Below are positions 1 to 8,531 of a stretch of 64,000 bases of DNA, one piece after another. Origin of the DNA: Actinokineospora spheciospongiae (GTDB taxonomy: Bacteria; Actinomycetota; Actinomycetes; Mycobacteriales; Pseudonocardiaceae); NCBI RefSeq assembly GCF_000564855.1, contig NZ_AYXG01000103.1, positions 62,001 to 126,000 of the forward strand. Reading direction: 5' to 3'. The notes under the pieces were generated by a model. The model did no database searches, was not told the origin of the DNA, and worked only from the letters and a program-made list of their open reading frames with translations. Position 1 is the first letter of the stretch, and each line of letters begins with the position of its first letter. The translations under genes and the position numbers were made by a program.

Positions 1-7
1 AGCAACC

Positions 8-664
8 ATGCAGAACGCACGGGATCGCCTCCTGCTCGCCGCGGCGGAGTTGCTGGAGGGCGGCGGCGCGGTGTCCACGCGGGCGGTGTGCGAACGCGCA
101 GGCGTGCAAGCGCCGACGCTGTACCACCACTTCGGCAGCAAGCAGGGCCTGATCGACGCCGTGGTGAACCACGGCTTCACCCAGTACACGGCGGTCGAGA
201 GCTCCGGCGACCCGCTGGAGGACCTGCGGACGGGCTGGGACCGGCACGTGCGGTTCGGGCTGGAGCACCCGACGTTCTACGGCCTGCTCTACGGTCGCGC
301 CGAGCCGGGAAAGCCCTGTGCCGTCACGGCTCCCGCGCACGCCGCGTTGCGGGAGCGGTTCACCGAGGCCGCCGCGCGCGGCCTGCTGAAGGTGCCCGCG
401 GACGACGCCGCGGAGCAACTGCTCGCCGCGAACGTCGGCATCACGCTGACCCTGATCACCCAGCCGGAACCGGACTTCGGACTGTCCGGACGCCTCCGCG
501 AGACCGTGCTGGCAGGCGTGCTGCACACACCGTCAGCAGGCACCCCGGCCACCCGCGCGAGCACCGCGCTCACCCTGCGCGCCCTGGCCGCCGACGACCC
601 AGGCGACCTCACGCCGGGCGAACGCGCGCTGCTCGGCGAACTGCTGGACCGCTTGGCCCGTTAG
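8..664 (+). CDS. TetR/AcrR family transcriptional regulator
   Basis: 218-residue one-component repressor-type protein. The N-terminal 60 residues hold a TetR helix-turn-helix: VSTRAVCERAGVQAPTLYHHF followed by a GSKQGLIDAVV segment, with the usual Y-HHF recognition helix. The rest is the variable ligand-binding and dimerisation domain and names no ligand. The ATG lies only seven bases from the window edge, so its ribosome binding site cannot be judged, but the length is normal for the family. The neighbouring EamA exporter is convergent, so a regulatory link between them is only a guess. Family assignment is firm; target unknown. Confidence 0.9.
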   Translation: MQNARDRLLLAAAELLEGGGAVSTRAVCERAGVQAPTLYHHFGSKQGLIDAVVNHGFTQYTAVESSGDPLEDLRTGWDRHVRFGLEHPTFYGLLYGRAEPGKPCAVTAPAHAALRERFTEAAARGLLKVPADDAAEQLLAANVGITLTLITQPEPDFGLSGRLRETVLAGVLHTPSAGTPATRASTALTLRALAADDPGDLTPGERALLGELLDRLAR

Positions 665-718
665 AGCACGCGACATCCCCCCGTCGGGCCGCGCGTCCTC
701 GTCGCCATCTCAGGTTCC

Positions 719-1672
719 TCAAGCATCCGGAGAACGCGCATACCGCGTCGCCCCGGCAGAAGCAGCGACAACACAGCAGATCGCCACCCACTGGTACGGC
801 GCCAGCGCCTCCCGCAACACCACCAGCCCGGCGATCGCCGCGACCGCCGGTTCCAGGCTCATCAGCACGCCGAACACCCGCGGCGGGATCTTGCGCAGCG
901 CCTCCAGCTCCAGCGAGTACGGGATCACCGACGACATCAGCGCCACACCGAGCCCGACCAGCAGGACCGTCGGGGACAGCAGCCCGGCGCCCGCGTCCAG
1001 GGCCCCGATCGGGAGCACGACCAGCCCGGCGACGCCCATGGCCAGGGCCAGGCCGGTGCCGTCGGCGCTGGCGCGGCCCAGGGCGGCGCCCAGCAGGATG
1101 TACCCGGCCCAGCACAGGCCCGCGCCGAGGGCGAGCAGCAGGCCCACGACGGACACGTCGCCTTCGCCGCCGCGGGCGAGGAGGACGACACCCGCGCCCG
1201 CCAGCAGCGCCCACAGGGCGTCGAGCCAGCGGCGGGAGCCCGCCAGGGCCAGGGTCAGCGGTCCCAGGAACTCGACGGTGACGGCGATGCCCAGCGGAAT
1301 CCGGTCCAGGGCGAGGTAGAACAGGGTGTTCATCGCCGCCAAGACCACGCCGTAGCCGACGACGACGGTGAGGGTGCGGCGGTCGACGCGCAGCGAGGGG
1401 CGCCAGATCAGCAGCAGGACCGCCGCGGCGAAGACCAGGCGGAGGGCGACCACGCCGGTGGCGCCCGCGGTGGCGAACAGGTGCTTGGCCAGGGCGGCGC
1501 CGATCTGGACGCTGACGATGCCCAGCAGGACCTGCGCGGTGGGCGGGATGGCGCCGGTCAGCCGCGGGGTGGCGGTGGCCGGCCACGCCAGCGGGCCGCG
1601 CGGGGTCCGCTCCACCTGTGCGAACACCACAGCCGCACGCTCCTCTCCACCGCCCGCCCCGGGCGCAGTCAT
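719..1672 (-). CDS. EamA/DMT-superfamily exporter (RhtA-like)
   Basis: 317-residue integral membrane protein with about ten hydrophobic helices, for example around VVALRLVFAAAVLLLIW and LVVLPIGALDAGAGLL, in the two-fold repeat typical of EamA drug/metabolite transporters. The closest known type is the threonine/homoserine exporter RhtA, so export of an amino acid or similar small molecule is plausible but not shown. It is transcribed away from the lipoprotein gene at 1767, the two sharing a short divergent promoter region, and converges on the TetR gene at 8-664. Length matches the family. Confidence 0.9.
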   Translation of the reverse strand: MTAPGAGGGEERAAVVFAQVERTPRGPLAWPATATPRLTGAIPPTAQVLLGIVSVQIGAALAKHLFATAGATGVVALRLVFAAAVLLLIWRPSLRVDRRTLTVVVGYGVVLAAMNTLFYLALDRIPLGIAVTVEFLGPLTLALAGSRRWLDALWALLAGAGVVLLARGGEGDVSVVGLLLALGAGLCWAGYILLGAALGRASADGTGLALAMGVAGLVVLPIGALDAGAGLLSPTVLLVGLGVALMSSVIPYSLELEALRKIPPRVFGVLMSLEPAVAAIAGLVVLREALAPYQWVAICCVVAASAGATRYARSPDA

Positions 1673-1766
1673 CCTATGTCTGGGTGTTCACGGGGGTCTC
1701 ACCTGCGTGGTGACAGGCTCGACGGCGAACATGGGACCGCTGCGTGGGAAGAGGGACGGGCAACGC

Positions 1767-3299
1767 GTGAGGGTCGGACGCTGGACCTGGCTGGTGCCAC
1801 TCGCCCTGCTGTCCGCCTGCACGGCCGGACCGTCGACCCGCCCCGGCATCGTCGTCAACGACGGGGTGCAGCAGCAGGCCCCGCCCGTGGCGCAGCCGAG
1901 CGGCCCGGCGCCGCTGCCCGAGCTCGGCACCCCCGCCAACGCGAAGATCCGGTGGTCCCCCTGCGCCGCGGAGATCACCGCGACGCTGCCGCGGACCACC
2001 CTGCCGACCGAGTGCGCCCGGGTCAGCGCGGTCCTGGACTCGCCGTCCCTGCCGGGGCAGGGGCTGGCCCGGCTCCAGGTGCTCAAGATCGGGTCCGGTC
2101 CGGTGCCGGTGGCGGTGTTCAACGACGTCGACGGGGTGCCGGGGACGGTGTACGCGGCCCGGCTCGCCGCCGCCCTGCCGCCCGCGCTGCTGACCGAGGT
2201 TTCCCTGGTCGGGGTGGACCGGCGCGGCACCGGGGGCAGCGACCCGGCGCGCTGCGTGCCGGAGGAGACCCGCACCGGCATCGTGGGCCTGGACCCGAGG
2301 GAACTCGACGTCGAGGCGGCGGTGGACCAGGCCAGGACGGCGGGGCAGCAGTGCTCGATCACGCTGGAGGTCCGGTTGCAGGCCCTGGACACCTGGCGCA
2401 GCGCGGGCGACGCGGAGACGCTGCGGGTCGGCCTGGGCATGACCCGGCTGCACGCCATCGGCCACGGCGAGGGTTCGCGGGTGCTGTCGGTGTTCGCCGA
2501 GCGCTACCCGGACCGGGTCGGCAGGCTGGTGCTGGACGGCCTGCCCGACCCGAACCCGGACGCCAAGATCGTGCTCGAGGGCGTGGCCGAGGGGGCGGAC
2601 GCGACCTTCGGGGCGTTCGCCGAGGACTGCGCGGCCCGCGGCTGCGAGCTGGGCAACGCCAGGGCCGCGCTGACCGAGATCCTGGACCGGGCCGAGACCG
2701 ACCCGCTGAGCACCCCGGACGACATCGGGATCACCCCCGGCGTCGTGCTGCGCGTGCTGCTCGCGGGCCTGTCCGACCGCCAGTCCTGGCCCACCCTGTC
2801 CCGCGCCCTGGCCGACCTGCGGTCCGGGAACACCTCGGGGGTGGCCGCCGCCATCACCCCGGTGCTGCGGGAGACCGAGAACCGGGCCGCCACCTTCGAC
2901 GCCACGCTGGTGACGCGGTGCAACGACACCAAGTCGCGGTTGGCCACCGAGCAGTTGACCGCGGCGGCGAAGGACTGGAACACCCGCTTCCCGGTGTTCG
3001 GCGCGCTGACCGCGCAGTGGCTGGCGGTGTGCAGCCCGTGGCCGATCCCGTCGCGGGAGCTGCCGCAGCCCTCGGCGCGCACCGCGCCGCCGATCGTGGT
3101 GCTGGGCACCGCCACCGACCCGGTGACCCCGCTTTCCGGCACCGACCACGCCGCGCAGCAACTGGCGACGGCGTCCCTGGTGACCTGGCAGGGCGCGGGC
3201 CACGGGGCGCTGGGTTCCTCGGCGTGCGCCACCGAGGCCGCCGCGGCGTTCATCACCGAGGGCGCGGTGCCGCGCGACGGCACCGTCTGCCCGCCCTGA
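1767..3299 (+). CDS. TAP-like alpha/beta-hydrolase lipoprotein with degenerate nucleophile
   Basis: About 510 residues, related to secreted actinobacterial tripeptidyl-aminopeptidase-like hydrolases (Rv2223c/Rv2224c type). The GTG at 1767 was chosen over the ATG at 1731 because it gives a compact lipoprotein signal ending in the lipobox LSAC and has a GAGGGA-like site about ten bases upstream. The fold is visible: GVDRRGTGGSDPARC oxyanion region, a nucleophile elbow, and C-terminal TATDPVTPLSG and GAGHGALG with the acid and histidine. The elbow reads G-H-G-E-G (residues 232-236), so the catalytic serine is glycine (codon GGC, 2466-2468). The protein may be non-catalytic or use another residue. 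Outer-surface location is inferred from the lipobox. Confidence 0.85.
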   Translation: MRVGRWTWLVPLALLSACTAGPSTRPGIVVNDGVQQQAPPVAQPSGPAPLPELGTPANAKIRWSPCAAEITATLPRTTLPTECARVSAVLDSPSLPGQGLARLQVLKIGSGPVPVAVFNDVDGVPGTVYAARLAAALPPALLTEVSLVGVDRRGTGGSDPARCVPEETRTGIVGLDPRELDVEAAVDQARTAGQQCSITLEVRLQALDTWRSAGDAETLRVGLGMTRLHAIGHGEGSRVLSVFAERYPDRVGRLVLDGLPDPNPDAKIVLEGVAEGADATFGAFAEDCAARGCELGNARAALTEILDRAETDPLSTPDDIGITPGVVLRVLLAGLSDRQSWPTLSRALADLRSGNTSGVAAAITPVLRETENRAATFDATLVTRCNDTKSRLATEQLTAAAKDWNTRFPVFGALTAQWLAVCSPWPIPSRELPQPSARTAPPIVVLGTATDPVTPLSGTDHAAQQLATASLVTWQGAGHGALGSSACATEAAAAFITEGAVPRDGTVCPP

Positions 3300-3502
3300 C
3301 CGCCCTCCCCCGCGGACCCGGTCCCGGGTCGCACCGTCGCCCTGTGGACAGCCGAACCCGATCCGTCACCCCGGCGCACCGCGCGGTGGCACCCGCTGGT
3401 CCGATCGGTGGATGACCGCTCCCGGCCGTGTTGCACCCCTGGAATCGTCCGCCGCCGCGCCTACACTGCTCAGCGACGGCCGTGACGGAAGGGAGGTTCA
3501 CC

Positions 3503-3721
3503 ATGTCGGACGCGTACCTGGTCCGGTATGTCGGCGGTCCTCTCGACGGGCGCGTGGACACGCTGCCCGGGCTGCCGGACGAGCCGAGGGAGACGGTCAC
3601 GCACGTGCACCTGCACGGTGGCCCCAAGATCGTGCACCACTACGACCTGCACTACGCGCTGGAGTACGGCTGCGAGTACCGGCTGCGCGAGGCGGAAGAA
3701 CGCGACCTGGCCCAGGACTAG
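3503..3721 (+). CDS. Small hypothetical protein
   Basis: 72 residues, beginning MSDAYLVRYVGGPLDGR. The start is set by a strong GAAGGGAGG site seven bases before the ATG; the frame is open further upstream but without a site. The protein is hydrophilic and rich in His and Tyr (THVHLHGG, VHHYDLHYALEYGCEYRLRE). I do not recognise a family; the GGPLDG motif occurs in many small uncharacterised actinobacterial and phage proteins. A TACACT -10-like box lies at 3462-3467. Its TAG stop shares the CTAG tetranucleotide with the stop codon of the opposite-strand gene, so the two genes overlap end to end. Confidence 0.7.
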   Translation: MSDAYLVRYVGGPLDGRVDTLPGLPDEPRETVTHVHLHGGPKIVHHYDLHYALEYGCEYRLREAEERDLAQD

Positions 3722-4530
3722 GAACCCAGGACCAGGTCGGCCAGCACGGGCCGGTGGTCGGAAGCGGCACTGTCCACGACGGTCGCCGATGCCACCCGCA
3801 CGCCCGGGGACACCGCGACGTGGTCGAGCTTCTTGGCCGGGGCCCCGGCGGGATAGGTCGGGCCGGTGGGGGCCGAGCGCAGCGCGGTCCACAGGGGTGC
3901 CAGTTCGGGTGCGCCGGGTTCGGCGTTGAGGTCGCCCAGCAGCACCTTCGGGTCGTTCGCCCGCGCCAGCACCCGCAGGGTGTCCGCCACCTGGGCGGCC
4001 CGGACCGAGGGGTCGGGGCGGTGGTCCAGGTGCGTCGAGTAGACGTGCACCGGGCCGCCCCCGGTCAGCACGACCGCCTCGGCGAAGCCGGGCATCGGCA
4101 TCGGGGGCAGGGTGGGGTCCTGTGTGGACAGGCGGGTGATCTCGTGGTTCTCCGTGCGCAGTACGGGCAGCGCGCTCAGGACGGCCACCCCGTAGCGGCG
4201 GCGCGGGGTGCCCGGCTCGTCGTAGATCGGGGCGAAGAACACCCGCAGGCCGGTGCGGCGGGCCAGTTCGCGGGCCTGGTCGGCGAACCCGCTGCGCTCG
4301 GACCAGTGCACGTCGACCTCCTGCAACCCCACCACGTCCGGGCGGGCGGCGCGGATGGTGGCCGCCACCCGGTCGAGGTCGAGGCGGCCGTCGGCGCCGA
4401 TGCCGGTGTGGGTGTTGAAGCTCAGCACCCGCAGCGCGACCGGTCGGTGCGCGGAGCCCGCCGGGGTGGTGCCCGCGGCGGCCGGGGTGGCGGCCAGCAG
4501 GGTGAGCAGGGTGATCAGGAGCGCGCGCAC
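3718..4530 (-). CDS. Secreted endonuclease/exonuclease/phosphatase (EEP) family protein
   Basis: 270 residues. An N-terminal signal peptide (MRALLITLLTLLAATPAAAG) is followed by an EEP fold: LRVLSFNTH at the start of the domain, VVGLQEVD with the metal-binding Glu, STHLDHR, LLGDLNAEPGAPE with the Asp-x-Asn pair, and the terminal SDHRPVLADL motif. All hallmark residues of Mg-dependent phosphodiesterases are present, so an extracytoplasmic nuclease, sphingomyelinase-like or inositol-phosphatase-like activity is possible; substrate cannot be told. Start codon is GTG. It converges on the small gene at 3503-3721 with overlapping stop codons. Confidence 0.9.
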   Translation of the reverse strand: MRALLITLLTLLAATPAAAGTTPAGSAHRPVALRVLSFNTHTGIGADGRLDLDRVAATIRAARPDVVGLQEVDVHWSERSGFADQARELARRTGLRVFFAPIYDEPGTPRRRYGVAVLSALPVLRTENHEITRLSTQDPTLPPMPMPGFAEAVVLTGGGPVHVYSTHLDHRPDPSVRAAQVADTLRVLARANDPKVLLGDLNAEPGAPELAPLWTALRSAPTGPTYPAGAPAKKLDHVAVSPGVRVASATVVDSAASDHRPVLADLVLGS

Positions 4531-4572
4531 GGGGGCCTCCGGGTGATCGGTGGTCCCCCACCATGCGACGCC

Positions 4573-4782
4573 TCAGCCCGCCGGGGCAACGACCGGCCCG
4601 GAAATGATGAGCAAACACAGCGCGCACCGCGGCCCGGCCTCGCCGCCCGCCAGGTCCGGCGGGGCGGCGTGGGTGCAGGACGCGCGGTAGTGCTGGTGCG
4701 CGAGCCGGGTGTTGGGCGCCACCGGGAAGGCGTGCAGGACACCGTCGTAACAGCTTCGCCACCACAGGTACCTGATCCTCAT
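4573..4782 (-). CDS. Putative small Cys/His-containing protein
   Basis: 69 residues, MRIRYLWWRSCYDGVLHAFPVA at the start and a Cys-Xaa2-Cys pair (RCALCLL) near the end, with another Cys in ASCTHAA. The layout (Trp-rich start, HAFP segment, separated Cys and a terminal C-x-x-C) resembles short zinc-finger-like proteins common in Pseudonocardiaceae and Streptomyces, although the similarity is by eye only. The codon third positions look coding, and the ORF fits the space between the EEP gene and the gene at 4914. No clear ribosome binding site. Real gene likely but not certain. Confidence 0.5.
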   Translation of the reverse strand: MRIRYLWWRSCYDGVLHAFPVAPNTRLAHQHYRASCTHAAPPDLAGGEAGPRCALCLLIISGPVVAPAG

Positions 4783-4913
4783 CTCCGGGAACCTAGGTTC
4801 GCGGGCGGAACCCGGCGAATCGGACCACGCGAACGGGTGTCGCCCGCCGGCCGGAACTGTCGGGGGGTCCGGGCAGACTGTCCGTGATCATCGAGCGGGG
4901 AGTGAGGGCGGAC

Positions 4914-5606
4914 ATGGCGAAGCCAGTGTCGACAGGAGCGCAGTCGACAGGAGCGCAGTCGACGGGAGCACCGTCGGCGAGAGCGCTGTCGGCGGAGGAC
5001 ATCGAGGGCCTGCGGGCAGCCCTGGCGGGGGGCAAGCCCACGCCGGTGTGGTTCACCGAGGCCGCGGTGGGCGTCGACCCGGGGGCCTCGGCGAAGGTCG
5101 TCGCGTTCGACGAACCCGCCGAGGGCGACTACATCCAGGTCCGGCCCACCGGGTCGCGGGACGTGCTGTCCTTCTCCCCCGCCGAGCTGACCACGGTGAA
5201 GCCCGCCCCGAAGCCCAAGCCCGCGCCCCGGCCCGCGGCCGCACCGCAGTTCGCACCGCCGTCCGGGGAGGTGGTGGTGGGCATCGAGGGCGGCGCGGAA
5301 CCGCCGAAGCGGCAGCCGTCGCCGTCGCGGTCCCGCAAGCAGCAGCCGGTGGAGATCACCGTGACGCTGCACTCCACGCCCGAGGGCGAGTGGACGGTCG
5401 ACGTGCTGGTCGGCAAGAAGCGCACGGTCCGCTGGGTCCCGGTGCCCGCGGGCGAGGTGGGGCGGCTGGCCAAGCACCTGCCGAGCGAGGTCGGCGAGGC
5501 CATCGGGGTGGCGCTGGAGGCGGCCAAGGAGCGCCAGGAGCTCCGGGTGACCCAGCTCAAGGCCGAACTGGAGGCCGCCCAGCGCGCCCTGCGCGACCTC
5601 GGCTGA
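4914..5606 (+). CDS. Hypothetical protein with N-terminal pentapeptide repeats (DUF6319-like)
   Basis: 230 residues. ATG 4914 is favoured over the upstream ATG at 4884 because a GGGAG site sits about eleven bases before it. Residues 5-20 are a short tandem repeat (STGAQ, STGAQ, STGAP), then a domain starting LSAEDIEGLRAALAGGKPTP, a Pro/Lys-rich linker (KPAPKPKPAPRPAAAP), and a second region EITVTLHSTPEGEWTVDVLVGKKR ending in a coiled-coil-like tail (LEAAKERQELRVTQLKAEL). It resembles actinobacterial proteins filed under DUF6319, from memory and not verified. No signal peptide or membrane segment. Function unknown. Confidence 0.75.
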   Translation: MAKPVSTGAQSTGAQSTGAPSARALSAEDIEGLRAALAGGKPTPVWFTEAAVGVDPGASAKVVAFDEPAEGDYIQVRPTGSRDVLSFSPAELTTVKPAPKPKPAPRPAAAPQFAPPSGEVVVGIEGGAEPPKRQPSPSRSRKQQPVEITVTLHSTPEGEWTVDVLVGKKRTVRWVPVPAGEVGRLAKHLPSEVGEAIGVALEAAKERQELRVTQLKAELEAAQRALRDLG

Positions 5607-5630
5607 CCCGGGGCGGCCCACCCGGGCGAC

Positions 5631-6683
5631 CTACTCGGTGTCCGGGCGGGCCTTGGAGGGCTGCACCCGCTTGGGCTCGCCGGGCATCTTCGGGTAGTCC
5701 GGCGGGTAGGGCAGGTCGCCCGCGCCCTGCCGGTCCGACAGCTCCAGCAGCGGTTCGAGCGAGAACGCGTTCCCGGTGATCGCCGCGTGCGGGTCGCCGA
5801 CCTCGGCGAAGCGGGCGGGCACGGTGCGCACGGTGAAGTCCTCCGGGCTGACCCGGGGCACCTCGTCCCAGGTCAGCGGCGTGGAGACGAGGGCGCGCGG
5901 GGTGGGGCGGATGGAGTAGGCGGAGGCGATGGTGCGGTCGCGGGCCATCTGGTTGTAGTCGATGAACACGCGGCTGCCGCGCTCCTCCTTCCACCAGCTC
6001 ATCGTCACCCGATCGGGCATCCGCCGCTCCAGCTCGCGGCCGAGGGCGATCAGCGCCCGACGCGCCTCGACGAAGGTCCAGCGCGGCTCGATCGGCACGT
6101 AGAGGTGCAGACCGCGCCCCCCGGAGGTCTTCGGGAACGCCTCCATCCCCAGCTCCGCCAGCAGCGCGCGGGCCTCCCCGGCCACCACCACGGCGTCGGC
6201 GAAGTCGGTGCCCGGCTGCGGGTCGAGGTCGATCCGCAACTGGTCCGGGGAATCGGGGGCGGCGCGGGTGACCGGCCACGGGTGGAAGGTGAGCGTGCCC
6301 AGGTTCGCCGCCCAGGCGACCACGGCCACCTCCGTCGGGCACACCTCGTCGGCCGGGCGACCGCTGGGGAAGGTGATCCGCGCGGTCTCGACCCAGTCGG
6401 GGGCGCCCTTGGGAGCGCGCTTCTGGTAGAACGCGTCGCCCCGCTGGTCCTGGCGGGTGGAGAGCTGCGCGCCCTCGACCACCCCGCCCGGCCAGCGCTC
6501 CAGGGTGGTCGGCCGGTCCCGCAGCGCGCCCAGGACGCCCTCGCCCACCGCGAGGAAGTACTCCACCACCTGGAGCTTGGTCACGCCCAGCTCGGGGAAG
6601 TACGGCTTGTCCGGACTGGACACCCGCACCTTCCTGGTGCCGTGCGGGCCATCGACCTCTAGCTCGACCGCGGGAGTCGCCAT
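5631..6683 (-). CDS. LigD-type NHEJ polymerase/primase domain protein
   Basis: About 350 residues, a stand-alone polymerase domain of the bacterial non-homologous end-joining LigD family (archaeo-eukaryotic primase fold). Visible signatures are SPDKPYFPELGVTK near the start, LERWPGGV, QLRIDLDPQPG with the catalytic Asp-x-Asp, TSGGRGLHLYVPI, and FIDYNQMARDRTIASAYSIR. It would fill in or template repair at double-strand breaks together with Ku and a ligase; neither lies in this window. The start is uncertain: ATG 6683 has no ribosome binding site but a TAGATT box lies just upstream, compatible with a leaderless message; a GTG at 6707 would add eight residues. Confidence 0.9.
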   Translation of the reverse strand: MATPAVELEVDGPHGTRKVRVSSPDKPYFPELGVTKLQVVEYFLAVGEGVLGALRDRPTTLERWPGGVVEGAQLSTRQDQRGDAFYQKRAPKGAPDWVETARITFPSGRPADEVCPTEVAVVAWAANLGTLTFHPWPVTRAAPDSPDQLRIDLDPQPGTDFADAVVVAGEARALLAELGMEAFPKTSGGRGLHLYVPIEPRWTFVEARRALIALGRELERRMPDRVTMSWWKEERGSRVFIDYNQMARDRTIASAYSIRPTPRALVSTPLTWDEVPRVSPEDFTVRTVPARFAEVGDPHAAITGNAFSLEPLLELSDRQGAGDLPYPPDYPKMPGEPKRVQPSKARPDTE

Positions 6684-6792
6684 GCGGGGCAATCTACGGG
6701 TGCCCACCGACAGACGCGCGGGAAACCCGCAACGCGCGGATCGGCCAGCACGACCTCAGCCTGCGGAAACAAACTGGCGCGGCCTCGCTAAA

Positions 6793-6804
6793 GTGCACGT
6801 GCAC
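6793..6804. promoter_or_regulatory. Perfect 12-bp palindrome upstream of hisS
   Basis: GTGCACGTGCAC reads identically on both strands and lies about 37 bases before the hisS start, next to a TATGTAT promoter-like element. Position and symmetry suggest an operator; the protein that binds is unknown. Confidence 0.4.
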
Positions 6805-6840
6805 GTTATGTATGCGACTTTCGAGCGAGGAAACCACCCG

Positions 6841-8112
6841 GTGAAGATGGACAACAGCCCCGCCAGGGGCACCCGTGACCTGCTGCCCGCGACCGTGGCC
6901 GTGCGCGACCACGTGCTGGCCACCATCACGGAGGTCTACCACCGGTTCGGCTACCAGCGGATCGAGACGCCCGCCCTGGAGGGCATCGAGCGGCTCTCCG
7001 GCGGTCAGGGCGGGGAGAACGAGAAGCTGATCTACCGGGTGCTGCGCCGCGGCCTGGACGAGACCGTCGCCGCGGGCACCGAGGTCAAGGACCTGGTCGA
7101 CCTGGGGCTGCGCTACGACCTCACGGTCCCGCTGACCCGCTTCTACGGCAACAACCACGCCGCGCTGCCGACGCCGTTCCGCTCGTTCCAGTTCGGCCCG
7201 GTCTGGCGCGCCGAGCGCCCGCAGAAGGGCCGCTACCGCCAGTTCAACCAGTGCGACATCGACATGATCGGCGAGGAGAGCGTGCTCGCCGAGGTGGAGC
7301 TGATCGAGGCGACGACCGAGGCGCTGGCCGCCGCGGGCCTGGGCGGCACCACCGTGCGGGTCTCCGACCGGCGGTTCCTCTCCGCCCTGGCCAGGGCCGC
7401 CGACCTGCCGGAAGAGGCGTGGACCGGCCTGTTCATCACCCTGGACAAGCTGGACAAGATCGGCTGGGACGGCGTGCGCGCCGAGCTGCCCGAGCGCGGC
7501 CTGGACACCGCCCGCATCGACCGGTTGCAGGAGACCATCGTCGGCCTGCGCGGGGTGGACCCGGCGAAGCTGGGCGACACCCTGGCCGACACCGTCCCCG
7601 GCCTGCCCGACGAGGTGGTCGCCGACCTGGCGCAGACCGCCGACGCCCTGGCCGCGCTGGCCGGGACCAGGCCGGTGAGCTGGGAGTTCGACCCGACGCT
7701 GGTGCGCGGCATGGGCTACTACACCGGCCAGATCTTCGAGATCACCCACCCGGCGTCGTCCGGTTCGGTGGCCGGTGGCGGGCGCTACGACCGGCTGGTC
7801 GGCCGCTCGCTGGGCAAGGACGTCCCGGCCTGCGGGTTCTCCATCGGCTTCGAGCGCATCGTGGACCTGATCGACGCGGGTCCGCGCACCGCGGCGGTCG
7901 CCGTGCTCTACGAGGCGGACGTGCCGCTCACCAGGGTGACGAGCCTCGCCAGGCAACTGCGCGCCGAAGGGACCGCGGTGTCCCCGGTCCGCAGGCGCGG
8001 GAAGTTCGGCGCCCAGCTCGGACGGCTCCAGGAGTGGGGTTTCACCTCCTTCGCGCACCTGCGCGCCGACACCGGGGACACGCCTGAGCTGCGTGCTCTG
8101 GGCGACGGGTAG
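6841..8112 (+). CDS. hisS: Histidyl-tRNA synthetase (unusual type for an actinomycete)
   Basis: 423 residues; charges tRNA-His with histidine. Class II motifs are clear: GTRDLLPATVAVRD at the start, LRYDLTVPLTRFYG, the motif 2 stretch FGPVWRAERPQKGRYRQFNQ, the histidine-specific RGMGYYTGQIFEI, and SVAGGGRYDRLVG. The GTG at 6841 has GCGAGG about ten bases upstream; the ATG at 6847 is too far from it. The usual actinobacterial enzyme has PEGTAGVVRA where this one has RYDLTVPLTRF, and LDYYTKTAFEF where this one has MGYYTGQIFEI. This form is closer to the HisRS type known from Bacteroidetes and eukaryotes, so it may be a second, laterally acquired copy. Divergent from the LigD-type gene. Confidence 0.92.
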   Translation: MKMDNSPARGTRDLLPATVAVRDHVLATITEVYHRFGYQRIETPALEGIERLSGGQGGENEKLIYRVLRRGLDETVAAGTEVKDLVDLGLRYDLTVPLTRFYGNNHAALPTPFRSFQFGPVWRAERPQKGRYRQFNQCDIDMIGEESVLAEVELIEATTEALAAAGLGGTTVRVSDRRFLSALARAADLPEEAWTGLFITLDKLDKIGWDGVRAELPERGLDTARIDRLQETIVGLRGVDPAKLGDTLADTVPGLPDEVVADLAQTADALAALAGTRPVSWEFDPTLVRGMGYYTGQIFEITHPASSGSVAGGGRYDRLVGRSLGKDVPACGFSIGFERIVDLIDAGPRTAAVAVLYEADVPLTRVTSLARQLRAEGTAVSPVRRRGKFGAQLGRLQEWGFTSFAHLRADTGDTPELRALGDG

Positions 8113-8147
8113 CCGACATTTCGCCGCTGCCGAGCTACCCTCGGAGC

Positions 8148-8489
8148 ATGGTCTCGACAGGCACCCAGGGCGCGTCGTCCGAGGACGACCGCCGCCCCGG
8201 GGCGGACACCGGGCGCCAGGACCGCTTCCACGACGACCTCGTGGGGCTGGACCCGGCCGACCCCGAGGCGCGCGCGTTCGCCGAGCACCTCGACCGGGTG
8301 GAGAAGGTGCGCCCCGGCTACACCGTCGAGGGCTACCTGGGCGGGGTGCGCGACTTCGCCGAGGGCGCGAACCGGCTCGGCGGGCACCACCGGCTCACGG
8401 CGGGAATCCTGGTGGCCCTGATCCTGTTGGGAGTGGTGGTCGCCGCCTGGGATGCGCTGGTGTTCATCCTGGGTGTGCTGTTCGGCTGA
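8148..8489 (+). CDS. Small membrane protein of unknown function
   Basis: 113 residues. The first 80 are hydrophilic and acidic (FHDDLVGLDPADPEARAFAEHLDRVEKVRPGY), and the C terminus is one long hydrophobic stretch or a tight hairpin (LTAGILVALILLGVVVAAWDALVFILGVLF). A TACCCT -10-like box (8136-8141) ends six bases before the ATG, so the message may be leaderless. It stands between hisS and msrB in the same direction. I recognise no family. The pattern suggests a cytoplasmic helical domain tethered to the membrane by its tail. Confidence 0.75.
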   Translation: MVSTGTQGASSEDDRRPGADTGRQDRFHDDLVGLDPADPEARAFAEHLDRVEKVRPGYTVEGYLGGVRDFAEGANRLGGHHRLTAGILVALILLGVVVAAWDALVFILGVLFG

Positions 8490-8531
8490 GCGGCCGAGGA
8501 CTTGCGACCGGGAACTTGGAGGAGACACATC

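Noticed and set aside
1481-3415. Long overlapping frames over the hydrolase lipoprotein gene
   Set aside because: Composition is that of shadow frames; only the frame with the lipobox and hydrolase blocks is coherent.
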